This document shows positions 8,299-15,811 of a DNA stretch of 64,000 nucleotides, piece by piece. The stretch lies in NCBI RefSeq assembly GCF_004361065.1, contig NZ_SELT01000019.1, positions 1 through 64,000 on the forward strand. Direction: 5' to 3'. Source of the DNA: Cognatilysobacter terrigena. Lineage in GTDB: Bacteria; Pseudomonadota; Gammaproteobacteria; Xanthomonadales; Xanthomonadaceae. Made by a program: the position numbers and the translations under genes. Each line of letters opens with the position of its first letter. Position 1 is the stretch's first letter. The notes beneath the pieces were generated by a model. That model was not told the DNA's origin and did not search any database. It saw only the letters and a list, made by a program, of their open reading frames with translations.

Positions 8299-8847
8299 GT
8301 GTCCGAATCCGAGCTGCCGTCCGTCGCCGATATCGATGCCGAAGCCGTGAGCTTCGGCCTGGCCACCTCGCCCTTCGAGTTGCATGGCGCCCTGTGCGGT
8401 TGGCTCGCAGGCGGCGGAAGCGACGACCGCGGCTGGCTCGCCTCCGCCTTCGCCGATGACGCGCTCCCGGCGCCGACCGCGGGCTCGCCGCTCGACCGCC
8501 TGCGCGAAGCGACGTCCGCCCAGCTGTCCGACCGCAGCTTCGAATTCGAGCTGCTGCTGCCGGATGCCGACGCTCCGCTCGTGGAGCGCAGCGGCGCGCT
8601 GTTCGACTGGTGCCGCGGCTTCGTCGGCGCGTTCGGGCTGGCCTCGGGCGCGAAGCCGCCGCTGTCGGACGAAAGCCAGGAGGCGCTCGCCGACCTCGCC
8701 AAGCTCGCCGCCGCGCAGCCGCAGGACGAAGGCGACGAGGAGGACGAGGAAGCGCTGGTCGAGATCGAGGAGTTCGTGCGCGTCGCCGCGCTTCTGCTGC
8801 ACGGCGACTGCGTGCTCGCGCGCGAGCACCGCCAGCGCCTGAACTGA
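8299..8847 (+). CDS. ygfB: UPF0149 family protein YgfB
   Basis: The 182-residue product is an all-helical UPF0149/YgfB-type protein: an N-terminal ADIDAEAVSFGLATSPFELHGALCGWLAGG, split here as the start and the HGALCGWLAGG motif near residue 28, then FDWCRGFVGAFGL near 105 and an acidic C-terminal patch. In Pseudomonas a YgfB protein acts as a regulator, but no enzymatic role is known. The GTG start at 8299 gives MSESELPSVADI, which matches family N-termini. An ATG at 8254 would add residues upstream of a likely -10 box. The gene leads the conserved ygfB-pepP-ubiH-ubiI neighbourhood, although other genes now separate pepP from ubiH. Confidence 0.9.
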   Translation: MSESELPSVADIDAEAVSFGLATSPFELHGALCGWLAGGGSDDRGWLASAFADDALPAPTAGSPLDRLREATSAQLSDRSFEFELLLPDADAPLVERSGALFDWCRGFVGAFGLASGAKPPLSDESQEALADLAKLAAAQPQDEGDEEDEEALVEIEEFVRVAALLLHGDCVLAREHRQRLN

Positions 8848-8895
8848 CGCGTCGACGCGTAGCCGTCGACACCGCGCCGGCCTAACATCGGCGCG

Positions 8896-10251
8896 ATGGC
8901 TCGAACCTCGACACCCAAAGCCGCGCCACGCGTGCCGGCCTCGCCGCACGCCCGTCGCCGCCGCCAGCTGATGCGCATGGCCGGCGAGGACGCGATCGTG
9001 ATCGTCCCCGCCGCGGCCGAACGCGTGCGCAGCCGCGACACGCATTTCCCGTATCGCCAGGACTCGGACCTGCTCTACCTCACCGGCTTTCCCGAGCCGG
9101 ATGCGGTGCTCGCGCTGAGTCCCGGGCGTCGCCACGGCGAGTCCATCCTGTTCTGCCGCGAACGCGATCCCGAGCGCGAAGGCTGGGACGGCCCGCGGTT
9201 CGGGCCGGAAGGCGCGGTGGCGACGTTCGGCGTCGACGACGCCTATCCCGTCACCGATCTCGACGACATCCTGCCCGGCCTGCTCGAAGGCCGCTCGCGC
9301 GTGTACTACCACTTCGGTCGCGACGCGGAGTTCGACCTCAAACTCATCGGCTGGCTCAATCGCGTGCGTGCGCAGGTGCGCAGCGGTGCGCAGCCGCCGC
9401 ATGAGTTCCTGGAGCTCGGTCATCTGCTCGACGAGCTGCGTCTGTTCAAGGACGCGGGCGAACTGAAGCTGATGCAGAAGGCGGCCGACGTCAGCGTCGC
9501 CGCGCATCAGGCCGCGATGCGTGCCGCGAAACCGGGCGTCACCGAATACCAGCTGCAGGCCGAACTCGAATACGTGTTCCGTCGCAATGGCGCGGTGCCG
9601 GCGTACAACAGCATCGTCGGCGCCGGCAACAACGCCTGCGTGCTGCACTACAACGCGAACAACGGCGCCGCGCGCGATGGCGATCTCGTGCTGATCGATG
9701 CGGGTGCGGAAGTCGACGGTTACGCCGCGGACATCACGCGCACGTTTCCGGTCGGCGGGCGCTTCACGCCGGCGCAGCGCGCGTTGCACGACCTCGTGCG
9801 CGATGCGCAGTCCGCCGCGCTAGCGAAAGCGACCGCGGGGACGCCGTGGGATGCGATCCACGAGGCCGCAGTCGCGACGCTCAGCGAAGGCCTGCTGCGA
9901 CTCGGCCTGCTCAAGGGCAAGCTCGAGAAAGTCATCGCCGATGGCACGTACAAGCGTTTCTATCGACACAAGACCGGGCACTGGCTCGGCCTCGACGTGC
10001 ACGACGTCGGCGACTACCGCGTCGACGGCGAATCGCGCCTGCTCGAGCCTGGCATGGTGTTCACCATCGAGCCCGGTCTCTACATCGACGCGGACGACCC
10101 GACCGTCGACGCGAAGTGGCGTGGCATCGGCATCCGCATCGAGGACGACGTGCTAATCACGAAATCGGCACCGCGCGTTCTTACCGACGCGCTCGCGCGC
10201 TCCGCCGACGAGATCGAGGCGTTCATGGCCGATGCGCGCAAGGTCGCCTGA
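8896..10251 (+). CDS. pepP: Xaa-Pro aminopeptidase
   Basis: This 451-residue dinuclear metallopeptidase removes an N-terminal residue that precedes proline. The N-terminal half is the AMP_N domain (RDTHFPYRQDSDLLYLTGF). The C-terminal pita-bread domain carries the five metal ligands at D268 and D279 (IDAGAEVDGYAADIT), H362 (HKTGHWLG), E392 (FTIEPGLY) and E416 (RIEDD). The spacing matches E. coli PepP. The gene follows ygfB by 48 bases, the conserved order. A TAACAT hexamer ends seven bases before the ATG, so transcription may begin at or next to the start codon. The next gene starts five bases after its stop. Confidence 0.97.
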   Translation: MARTSTPKAAPRVPASPHARRRRQLMRMAGEDAIVIVPAAAERVRSRDTHFPYRQDSDLLYLTGFPEPDAVLALSPGRRHGESILFCRERDPEREGWDGPRFGPEGAVATFGVDDAYPVTDLDDILPGLLEGRSRVYYHFGRDAEFDLKLIGWLNRVRAQVRSGAQPPHEFLELGHLLDELRLFKDAGELKLMQKAADVSVAAHQAAMRAAKPGVTEYQLQAELEYVFRRNGAVPAYNSIVGAGNNACVLHYNANNGAARDGDLVLIDAGAEVDGYAADITRTFPVGGRFTPAQRALHDLVRDAQSAALAKATAGTPWDAIHEAAVATLSEGLLRLGLLKGKLEKVIADGTYKRFYRHKTGHWLGLDVHDVGDYRVDGESRLLEPGMVFTIEPGLYIDADDPTVDAKWRGIGIRIEDDVLITKSAPRVLTDALARSADEIEAFMADARKVA

Positions 10252-10255
10252 GCGG

Positions 10256-10720
10256 ATGAGTGCAACGATCCGCGCGGCGACGCCCGACGACCATACGGCG
10301 ATCCTCGCACTCGTGCCGCGGTTGGCCGCAACCGGCACGCCATCGCTGCGCGACCACGACCAGGTGCGAGCGGCAGACCTCGCGAGCGTCGGCGAGGCGC
10401 TGGCGTCGCAGGACGATCGCTGCGCGTTCTTCGTCGCCGATGTCGACGGTGCGATCGCGGGCTTCATCCACGTGCGCCGCGTCCTCGACTACTACACGCA
10501 GCGCGAGATCACGCACGTGTCCGACGTCGTCGTGGCGCCGGAGGCGGAAGGACGTGGCGTCGGACGCGCGTTGATGACCGCGGGCGAGGCGTGGGCGAAG
10601 CAGCAAGGCCATGCGCTCATCCAGCTCTACGTGCTGCCGGAGAACGCGCCGGCGCGCACTCTGTACGAGCGGTCGGGCTATACGCCCGAATGGATGAAGT
10701 ACATCAAGCCGCTGGACTGA
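10256..10720 (+). CDS. GNAT family N-acetyltransferase
   Basis: This 154-residue protein is a single GNAT fold that transfers an acetyl group from acetyl-CoA to an unknown amine. The first strand and helix are IRAATPDDHTAILALV. The acetyl-CoA binding loop is APEAEGRGVGRALMTAGEAWA near residue 97, matching the Q/RxxGxG/A pattern. It ends with LYVLPENAPARTLYERSGYT, as in typical small-molecule acetyltransferases. It starts five bases after pepP and is probably cotranscribed. It converges on an HDAC-like deacetylase whose stop lies four bases away; whether the two act on the same target is open. Confidence 0.9.
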   Translation: MSATIRAATPDDHTAILALVPRLAATGTPSLRDHDQVRAADLASVGEALASQDDRCAFFVADVDGAIAGFIHVRRVLDYYTQREITHVSDVVVAPEAEGRGVGRALMTAGEAWAKQQGHALIQLYVLPENAPARTLYERSGYTPEWMKYIKPLD

Positions 10721-10723
10721 CCG

Positions 10724-11671
10724 TCACCAGCTCGCGCCGTCCGCGACGAGTGCGCCAGCATGCGCCGCGGCGGATTCGGCGAGCGCCTGCAGGTCGTAGC
10801 CACCTTCGAGCATCGACACGATGCGGCCGTCGCAATGGCGACGCGAGATCTCGCGCAGCTGGCCGGTGATCCACAGGTAGTCGACCGCTTCGAGTTCGAG
10901 TTGTGCGAGTGGATCGCGCTGGTGCGCATCGAAACCGGCGGAAATCAGCAGCAATTGCGGCGCGAAGGCGTCGATCGCCGGTAGCAGCGTCTCGCTCCAC
11001 GCGCGGCGGAAGCCTTCGCTGCTCGTGCCGGGCGGCAGCGGCGCGTTGTAGATGTTGCCGATGCCGCGCTCGTCCGCGTGCCCCGTCTCCGGATACAGCG
11101 GCGACTGGTGCGAACTGCAGAACACGACCCGCGGATCGCGCTCGAAGATCGCCTGCGTACCGTTGCCGTGGTGCACGTCGAAATCGACGATCGCGACGCG
11201 CTCGAGGCCGTGCGCGTCCATCGCGTGCGCGGCGGCGACGGCGATCGAATCGAAAAAGCAGAAGCCCATCGCCGTGTCGCGCGTGGCGTGGTGGCCGGGC
11301 GGTCGCACCGCGCAGAACACGCGACGCGCGTGGCCCGACATCACCGCATCGACCGCCGCGACACCCGCACCTGCAGCACGCAACGCGGCTTCCGCGGCAC
11401 CGGGCGAAAGAAACGTGTCCGGATCGAGCTGCACGTTGCCGTCCGCGACCGCGGTGTCGAGCACCTGACGGATCAGCGCGTCGTCATGCACGCGCGCGAG
11501 CTGTTCCCGCGTCGCCAGCGGCGCTTCGGCCCAGGGCAGCTCGGGGTAGGTGTCACGGATGGCGTCGACCACCGCGGCGAGGCGCTCCGGGCGCTCGGCA
11601 TGGCCCGGCGGCGGCGTGTGCGCGGCGCAGGCGGGGTGGGTGAGGAGCAGCAGCGGCAGCATGTCGGTCAT
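10724..11671 (-). CDS. histone deacetylase-like amidohydrolase
   Basis: This 315-residue protein belongs to the HDAC / acetoin-utilisation / acetylpolyamine amidohydrolase superfamily, zinc enzymes that remove acetyl groups from lysine or polyamines. It contains ERPERLAAV near residue 25, the catalytic His pair in RPPGHHA near 125, and the metal-binding IVDFDVHHGNGTQ near 165. The C-terminal LISAGFDAHQRDPLAQL supplies the remaining metal ligand. The length fits the class II-like bacterial enzymes. The substrate cannot be told from sequence. An alternative start at 11662 would remove three residues. It converges on the GNAT gene. Confidence 0.93.
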   Translation of the reverse strand: MTDMLPLLLLTHPACAAHTPPPGHAERPERLAAVVDAIRDTYPELPWAEAPLATREQLARVHDDALIRQVLDTAVADGNVQLDPDTFLSPGAAEAALRAAGAGVAAVDAVMSGHARRVFCAVRPPGHHATRDTAMGFCFFDSIAVAAAHAMDAHGLERVAIVDFDVHHGNGTQAIFERDPRVVFCSSHQSPLYPETGHADERGIGNIYNAPLPPGTSSEGFRRAWSETLLPAIDAFAPQLLLISAGFDAHQRDPLAQLELEAVDYLWITGQLREISRRHCDGRIVSMLEGGYDLQALAESAAAHAGALVADGASW

Positions 11672-11716
11672 GGCGGGATTCTCGCGCGACGCGCGCCGTG
11701 CTGCGCGCGTCGAAAG

Positions 11717-12106
11717 TCAGCCGGCGTCGAACTCGCGCAGCTGGAACACGTTGCCTTCGGGATCCATCACGTTGCAGGCGACGAAGCCCGGGCCGTGCCA
11801 GCGTTCGTCGAACATCTCGCCGCCTGCGGCCGCGACGGCTTCGCCCGCGATGTCCAGGCGCGGCACCGTTGCGAAGAACTTGTAGGCGGTGTCGTGGCGG
11901 CGCACCGGCGGCGTCTGGATGGCGATGTCGGCCGCGAACTCCGACGGAATCGCATGCACCAGCAGCTGCAGGTCCGGCGAGGCGAGGACGACGAGGTCGT
12001 CGCGCGCCTGCAGGCGGCGCATGCCGAGCACGCGCTCGTAGAAGGCGGCGACGCGTTCCATGTCCTTGGCGTAGACGAACATGCCGGCGCGTGCGGGACC
12101 GCTCAT
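11717..12106 (-). CDS. VOC (glyoxalase/dioxygenase-like) family protein
   Basis: This 129-residue protein has the paired beta-alpha-beta-beta-beta modules of the vicinal oxygen chelate fold. It begins RAGMFVYAKDMERVAAFYERVLGM (shown as two parts in the family: the strand AGMFVYAKD and the helix MERVAAFYERVLGM) and ends with VMDPEGNVFQLREF, a common close carrying the last metal-ligand Glu. Substrates range from methylglyoxal adducts to antibiotics, and nothing here selects among them. It sits on the minus strand between the adenosyltransferase and deacetylase genes, 27 and 45 bases from them, and may share their transcript. Confidence 0.88.
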   Translation of the reverse strand: MSGPARAGMFVYAKDMERVAAFYERVLGMRRLQARDDLVVLASPDLQLLVHAIPSEFAADIAIQTPPVRRHDTAYKFFATVPRLDIAGEAVAAAGGEMFDERWHGPGFVACNVMDPEGNVFQLREFDAG

Positions 12107-12133
12107 GACGTCGCTTCCGAAGGAATCAGGCGC

Positions 12134-12688
12134 TCAGCCGTGGCGCCGTTCGTGGTTCCACAGCACTTCGCCGTGGCCGCTGGCGCGCGCGAGTACGCGG
12201 GCGAGGACGAACAGCAGGTCGGACAGGCGATTGAGATAGCGGATCGCTTCCGGCCGCACCGTTTCGATGCGTGACAGGGCGACGCATTCGCGCTCGGCGC
12301 GACGCACCACGGTGCGCGCGATATGGCAGCGCGCCGCGGCCTCGCCACCGCCGGGCAGGATGAAATCCTTCAGCGGCGGCAGCGGATCGTTGAAGCGGTC
12401 CAGTTCATTCTCGAGCCGCTCGATGTCGGCAACGAAGATCGCGGCGTGGCCGGGAATGCACAGCTCGCCGCCGAGATCGAACATCTGGTGCTGGATCGAC
12501 GTCAGCAGCTTTGCGACGTCGTCCGGAAGATCGCTCGCGAGGACCAACCCGATGCAGGAATTCGCCTCGTCGACCGTGCCGTAGGCATCGACGCGGGGCG
12601 AATCCTTGCCGGTGCGCGAACCGTCGCCGAGGCCGGTGGAGCCGTCGTCGCCGGTGCGCGTATAGATCTTCGAGAGGCGGTTGCCCAT
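12134..12688 (-). CDS. cob(I)alamin adenosyltransferase, PduO type
   Basis: The 184-residue enzyme transfers the adenosyl group of ATP to cob(I)alamin, giving adenosylcobalamin. The ATP-binding N-terminus RLSKIYTRTGDDGSTGLGDG is characteristic, followed by VDAYGTVDEANSCIG near residue 36 and the trimer-forming C-terminal helices with RTVVRRAERE and YLNRLSDLLFVLAR. The start at 12688 overlaps the stop of the upstream membrane-protein gene as TGATG, implying coupled translation. No cobalamin biosynthesis genes are in the window, so it may serve salvage of imported corrinoid. Confidence 0.94.
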   Translation of the reverse strand: MGNRLSKIYTRTGDDGSTGLGDGSRTGKDSPRVDAYGTVDEANSCIGLVLASDLPDDVAKLLTSIQHQMFDLGGELCIPGHAAIFVADIERLENELDRFNDPLPPLKDFILPGGGEAAARCHIARTVVRRAERECVALSRIETVRPEAIRYLNRLSDLLFVLARVLARASGHGEVLWNHERRHG

Positions 12689-13263
12689 CAGTGCGCGGCG
12701 AGCGCGCGGCCGCGGGACAGCGACGTCGCCACGGCGTGCACCAGCGCGATGCCGCCGACGTACATCGCGGCGGTCTGCATGTACGGGAACAGCCACTGCA
12801 CGTAGTTCTGCCACCAGCCTGCGAACGACGGCGACGACACCGAGGCCGACACCCAGTAGAAGCTGCCCTGCGAGATCAGCTGGCAGACGCAGGTGGCGAC
12901 GACCAGCGACGCGGCGAGCAGGCCCAGCGAGCGCAGGTCGTTCGCGACATCACGACGACGCAGCCACATGCCGCCGGCCCACATCGCGAAGTACGCCGGC
13001 ACCAGGCACCAGTACGCGGCCGAAACGCAGTACGCGCTCCAGAAGCTCTGGCCGCTGCGGGTGATCACGGCGTAGTCGATCAGGACCGCGAGCGCCATGA
13101 GCACCGGGAACGCCCAGCGCGTCGACTTGGAGAGATAGAAGCCGCCGGCGAAGAACACCGCCCACGAGGCATCCGGGATCGGCGCGAAGTGGTTGATGCG
13201 CGTGGCCGCCATCAGCGCGGCGAGCAGCGTGAAGATCAGGGTGCGCTGGGAAGTGGCGGTCAT
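12688..13263 (-). CDS. membrane protein coupled to cobalamin adenosyltransferase, function unknown
   Basis: This 191-residue protein has about five hydrophobic segments: residues 8-22, 32-45, 50-66, 78-98 and 112-130, with another near 160-178. The N-terminal RINHFAPIPDASWAVFFAGG resembles DUF6580-type membrane proteins, which in turn resemble substrate-binding components of vitamin transporters; this is a weak likeness judged by eye. Translational coupling (TGATG) to the adenosyltransferase suggests a role in corrinoid uptake or handling, but that is inference. No cobalamin riboswitch was seen in the 85 bases upstream. A TAGAAT -10-like hexamer (minus strand, 13315-13310) lies about 50 bases before the start. 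Confidence 0.7.
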   Translation of the reverse strand: MTATSQRTLIFTLLAALMAATRINHFAPIPDASWAVFFAGGFYLSKSTRWAFPVLMALAVLIDYAVITRSGQSFWSAYCVSAAYWCLVPAYFAMWAGGMWLRRRDVANDLRSLGLLAASLVVATCVCQLISQGSFYWVSASVSSPSFAGWWQNYVQWLFPYMQTAAMYVGGIALVHAVATSLSRGRALAAH

Positions 13264-13348
13264 GGTCGCTCCGGAAAGGCGGGCCGGTGCGGGACCGGCG
13301 AGCCCCGCATTCTAACGGAGCCCGCGGGGCCGGCCGTATCATGGCCGC

Positions 13349-14593
13349 ATGAACGACGCCGCCCCGCGCACGCACGACCTCGTCATCGTCGGAGGCGGCC
13401 TGGTCGGCGCGAGCCTAGCCCTCGCGCTGGAGCCCCTGGGTCTCGACGTCGCTTTGGTCGACGCCGCGCCCGCCGGCGAAATGCCGGCCGTGTTCGACGA
13501 GCGTTCGCTCTCCTTCGCCGAAGCCACCGTCAACGCGCTGGACGCGCTCGGCGTCATGCCGCTGCTGCGCGCCGCGGGCGGACCGATCCGCCGCATCGTG
13601 ATCAATCGCGCCGGCGATTTCGGGCAGGCGCGGCTGGAGGCCGAGCGCTACGGGCGCACCGAGTTCGGTCGCGTCGTCGTCGCGCGCGATTTCGGCCACG
13701 CACTGGAGGCGCGACTGGACGCGATGCGCGGACTCACGCGCTATCGCCCGGCGCGGTTGGTGGGGACGTCGCTCGACGGAATCTCGCGCCGTGTGATGGT
13801 GCAGACGCCGGATGGCGTGGTCGAGCTCGCCGCGAAGCTGGTCGTCGGCGCCGATGGCACGACGAGCGCGCTGCGCGACGCACTGGGCATTCGCACGGAC
13901 GCCACCGACTACGGCCACACGTTGTTCGTCGCGCGCCTGCGCACGGAGCGCGCGCCCGACGGCACGGCGTACGAGCGGCTCACCGACGACGGCCCGACGG
14001 CACTGCTGCCGCGCGCGGATCGTCATTACGGGCTCGTGCATGGCGTGGCCGACGACGAAGCGGATGCGGTCGATGCACTCGACGAAGGTGCGTTTCTCGC
14101 CCGCCTGCAGTTGGGATTGGGCTGGCGGCATGGCCGCCTGCTCGCCTGCGGTGCGCGCAGCCGCTATCCGGGTCGACGCGTCATCGCGAAGTCGACCACC
14201 GCGCCGCGTGCCGTGCTCGTCGGTAACGCCGCGCAGACGATCCATCCGCTCGGCGCGCAGGGTTTCAACCTCGGCCTGCGCGATGCGTTGACGCTCGCGG
14301 AGGAAGTCGCGTCGGCAATGTCGGGTGGACCCGAGGCGATCGGTAGCGACACGATGCTGGTGCGCTATGCCGAACGCCGTGTCGAGGATCGTCGACGCAC
14401 GCTCGCGTTTTCCGACCGGCTTCTGCGCGTCGGCACCGCACGCGGCGCTCTGGTGCGGCCGCTGCGATCCGCCGCGCTGCTCGCGCTCGATCATCCGTCG
14501 TGGCTGCAGGCCTGGCTGGTCGGCGGCGCGAGGGGGTATCGCGGCGACGTGCCCGCGCTCTGTCGCGGCAACGACGGACGCCGAAGCGCATGA
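13349..14593 (+). CDS. ubiH: 2-octaprenyl-6-methoxyphenol hydroxylase
   Basis: This 414-residue flavoprotein hydroxylates the ubiquinone ring precursor during coenzyme Q synthesis. The FAD-binding motif LVIVGGGLVGASLALAL starts at residue 11. The second NAD(P)H/FAD motif VVGADGTTSALRDALG is near 165, and GNAAQTIHPLGAQGFNLGLRD near 291 is the classic UbiH/COQ6 flavin-binding signature. The length fits the family. The following gene is a paralogue whose ATG overlaps this stop (ATGA). A TATCAT hexamer ends six bases before the ATG with no ribosome-binding site between, suggesting a leaderless mRNA. Confidence 0.93.
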   Translation: MNDAAPRTHDLVIVGGGLVGASLALALEPLGLDVALVDAAPAGEMPAVFDERSLSFAEATVNALDALGVMPLLRAAGGPIRRIVINRAGDFGQARLEAERYGRTEFGRVVVARDFGHALEARLDAMRGLTRYRPARLVGTSLDGISRRVMVQTPDGVVELAAKLVVGADGTTSALRDALGIRTDATDYGHTLFVARLRTERAPDGTAYERLTDDGPTALLPRADRHYGLVHGVADDEADAVDALDEGAFLARLQLGLGWRHGRLLACGARSRYPGRRVIAKSTTAPRAVLVGNAAQTIHPLGAQGFNLGLRDALTLAEEVASAMSGGPEAIGSDTMLVRYAERRVEDRRRTLAFSDRLLRVGTARGALVRPLRSAALLALDHPSWLQAWLVGGARGYRGDVPALCRGNDGRRSA

Positions 14594-15762
14594 GCCGGCG
14601 CGAGACGGTCGACATCGCCATCGTCGGCGGCGGGGTGGTCGGCGCGGCCGCGGCGCTCGCGTTCGCGCGCGACGGATGGAGCGTCGCCCTGCTCGAAGCG
14701 CGCGAGCCGCCGCGTTGGCGTGACGAGGTGCCCGACCTGCGTGTTTACGCGCTGGCGCCCGACGGCATGGCGCTGTTCGACACGCTCGACGTGGGCAGCT
14801 CGATCCGCAGCGCACGCGCTTATGCCTATCGCGGCATGGAGGTCTGGGATGCCGCGGGCGGTGGCGCCTTGCGCTTCGATGCGGACCGTTTCGCACGTCG
14901 CGAGCTGGGGTGGATCGTCGAGCACACGCTGCTCGTCGATCGGCTGTGGCAGTCGCTGCAGCGCGAAGACGTTGCGCTGCACGTGCCCGCGTCGGTCGCT
15001 GGTTTCGAGCAGGACGACGGGCGCGCGACGTTGCGCCTCGACGACGGGCGTCGTCTCCATGCGCGACTGGTCGTCGCGGCCGACGGCGCCGCCTCGGCGC
15101 TGCGAACCTTCGCGGGCATCGACGCGCCGCTTCACGACTACGCGCAGGGCGGACTCGTCGCGTACGTCGACACCGAAGTCGCGCTCGACGCGACCTGCTA
15201 CCAGCGCTTCCTGCCGACGGGGCCGCTGGCGTTCCTTCCGGTCGCGGCGCATCGCGCGTCGATCGTGTGGTCGGCGCCGATCGACGAGGCGAAGCGCTTG
15301 CGCGAGCTCGATGACGATGCGCTGTCGCGTGCGCTCACGGACGCGTCGGCGCTGCGGCTCGGCGTGGTTCGTCCCGCATCGCCGCGCGCCGTGTTTCCAC
15401 TGCGGCGTCAGCTTGCCGAGCGCTATCGAGAAGGTCGGCTGTTGCTGATCGGCGACGCGGCGCACGTCGTGCATCCGCTCGCGGGGCAGGGCGTGAATCT
15501 GGGGCTTCGCGATGTCGCGGCATTGCGGGCGGTATTGCCGCGCCCGGGTCGGGATGCCGATCCGGCGACATCGCGTCTGAATCGTTGGGCACGCGAACGT
15601 CGAAGCGCGTGCACGCGCGCGGCGCTCGCGTTCGAAACGATCAATCGGGTGTTCTCGAACGACACGCCGGTCGCGACGATGTTGCGCGGGCCGGTGCTCG
15701 GCCTTGCCGGTCGGCTTCCGCCCCTGCAGCACGCGCTGTGGCGCGAGGCGGCGGGGTTGTAA
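14590..15762 (+). CDS. ubiI: UbiH/UbiI-family ubiquinone biosynthesis monooxygenase
   Basis: The 390-residue product is a second FAD monooxygenase of the UbiH/UbiF/UbiI/COQ6 family. It has DIAIVGGGVVGAAAALAFAR at residues 8-27, LVVAADGAASALRTFAG near 160 and LIGDAAHVVHPLAGQGVNLG near 287. In E. coli the gene next to ubiH is ubiI, which performs the C5 hydroxylation; the assignment here rests on that order, and UbiF-type activity is possible. The start at 14590 overlaps the ubiH stop in an ATGA, so the two are translationally coupled. It ends before a GC-rich hairpin at 15769-15784. Confidence 0.88.
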   Translation: MSRRETVDIAIVGGGVVGAAAALAFARDGWSVALLEAREPPRWRDEVPDLRVYALAPDGMALFDTLDVGSSIRSARAYAYRGMEVWDAAGGGALRFDADRFARRELGWIVEHTLLVDRLWQSLQREDVALHVPASVAGFEQDDGRATLRLDDGRRLHARLVVAADGAASALRTFAGIDAPLHDYAQGGLVAYVDTEVALDATCYQRFLPTGPLAFLPVAAHRASIVWSAPIDEAKRLRELDDDALSRALTDASALRLGVVRPASPRAVFPLRRQLAERYREGRLLLIGDAAHVVHPLAGQGVNLGLRDVAALRAVLPRPGRDADPATSRLNRWARERRSACTRAALAFETINRVFSNDTPVATMLRGPVLGLAGRLPPLQHALWREAAGL

Positions 15763-15768
15763 CGAAAT

Positions 15769-15784
15769 CGCCCCGCACGGGGCG
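15769..15784. terminator. GC-rich hairpin between convergent ubiI and the EF-hand gene
   Basis: CGCCCCG (15769-15775) pairs perfectly with CGGGGCG (15778-15784). It lies just after the ubiI stop and before the stop of the convergent EF-hand gene, but there is no T run, so its efficiency as a terminator is uncertain. Confidence 0.5.
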
Positions 15785-15811
15785 GGGCGTCGGTTTCGCG
15801 TTCGATCGATC

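Noticed and set aside
13264-13348. Cobalamin riboswitch upstream of the membrane protein/adenosyltransferase pair.
   Set aside because: The gap is only 85 bases and lacks the B12-box; a riboswitch of this class needs about 200 bases.
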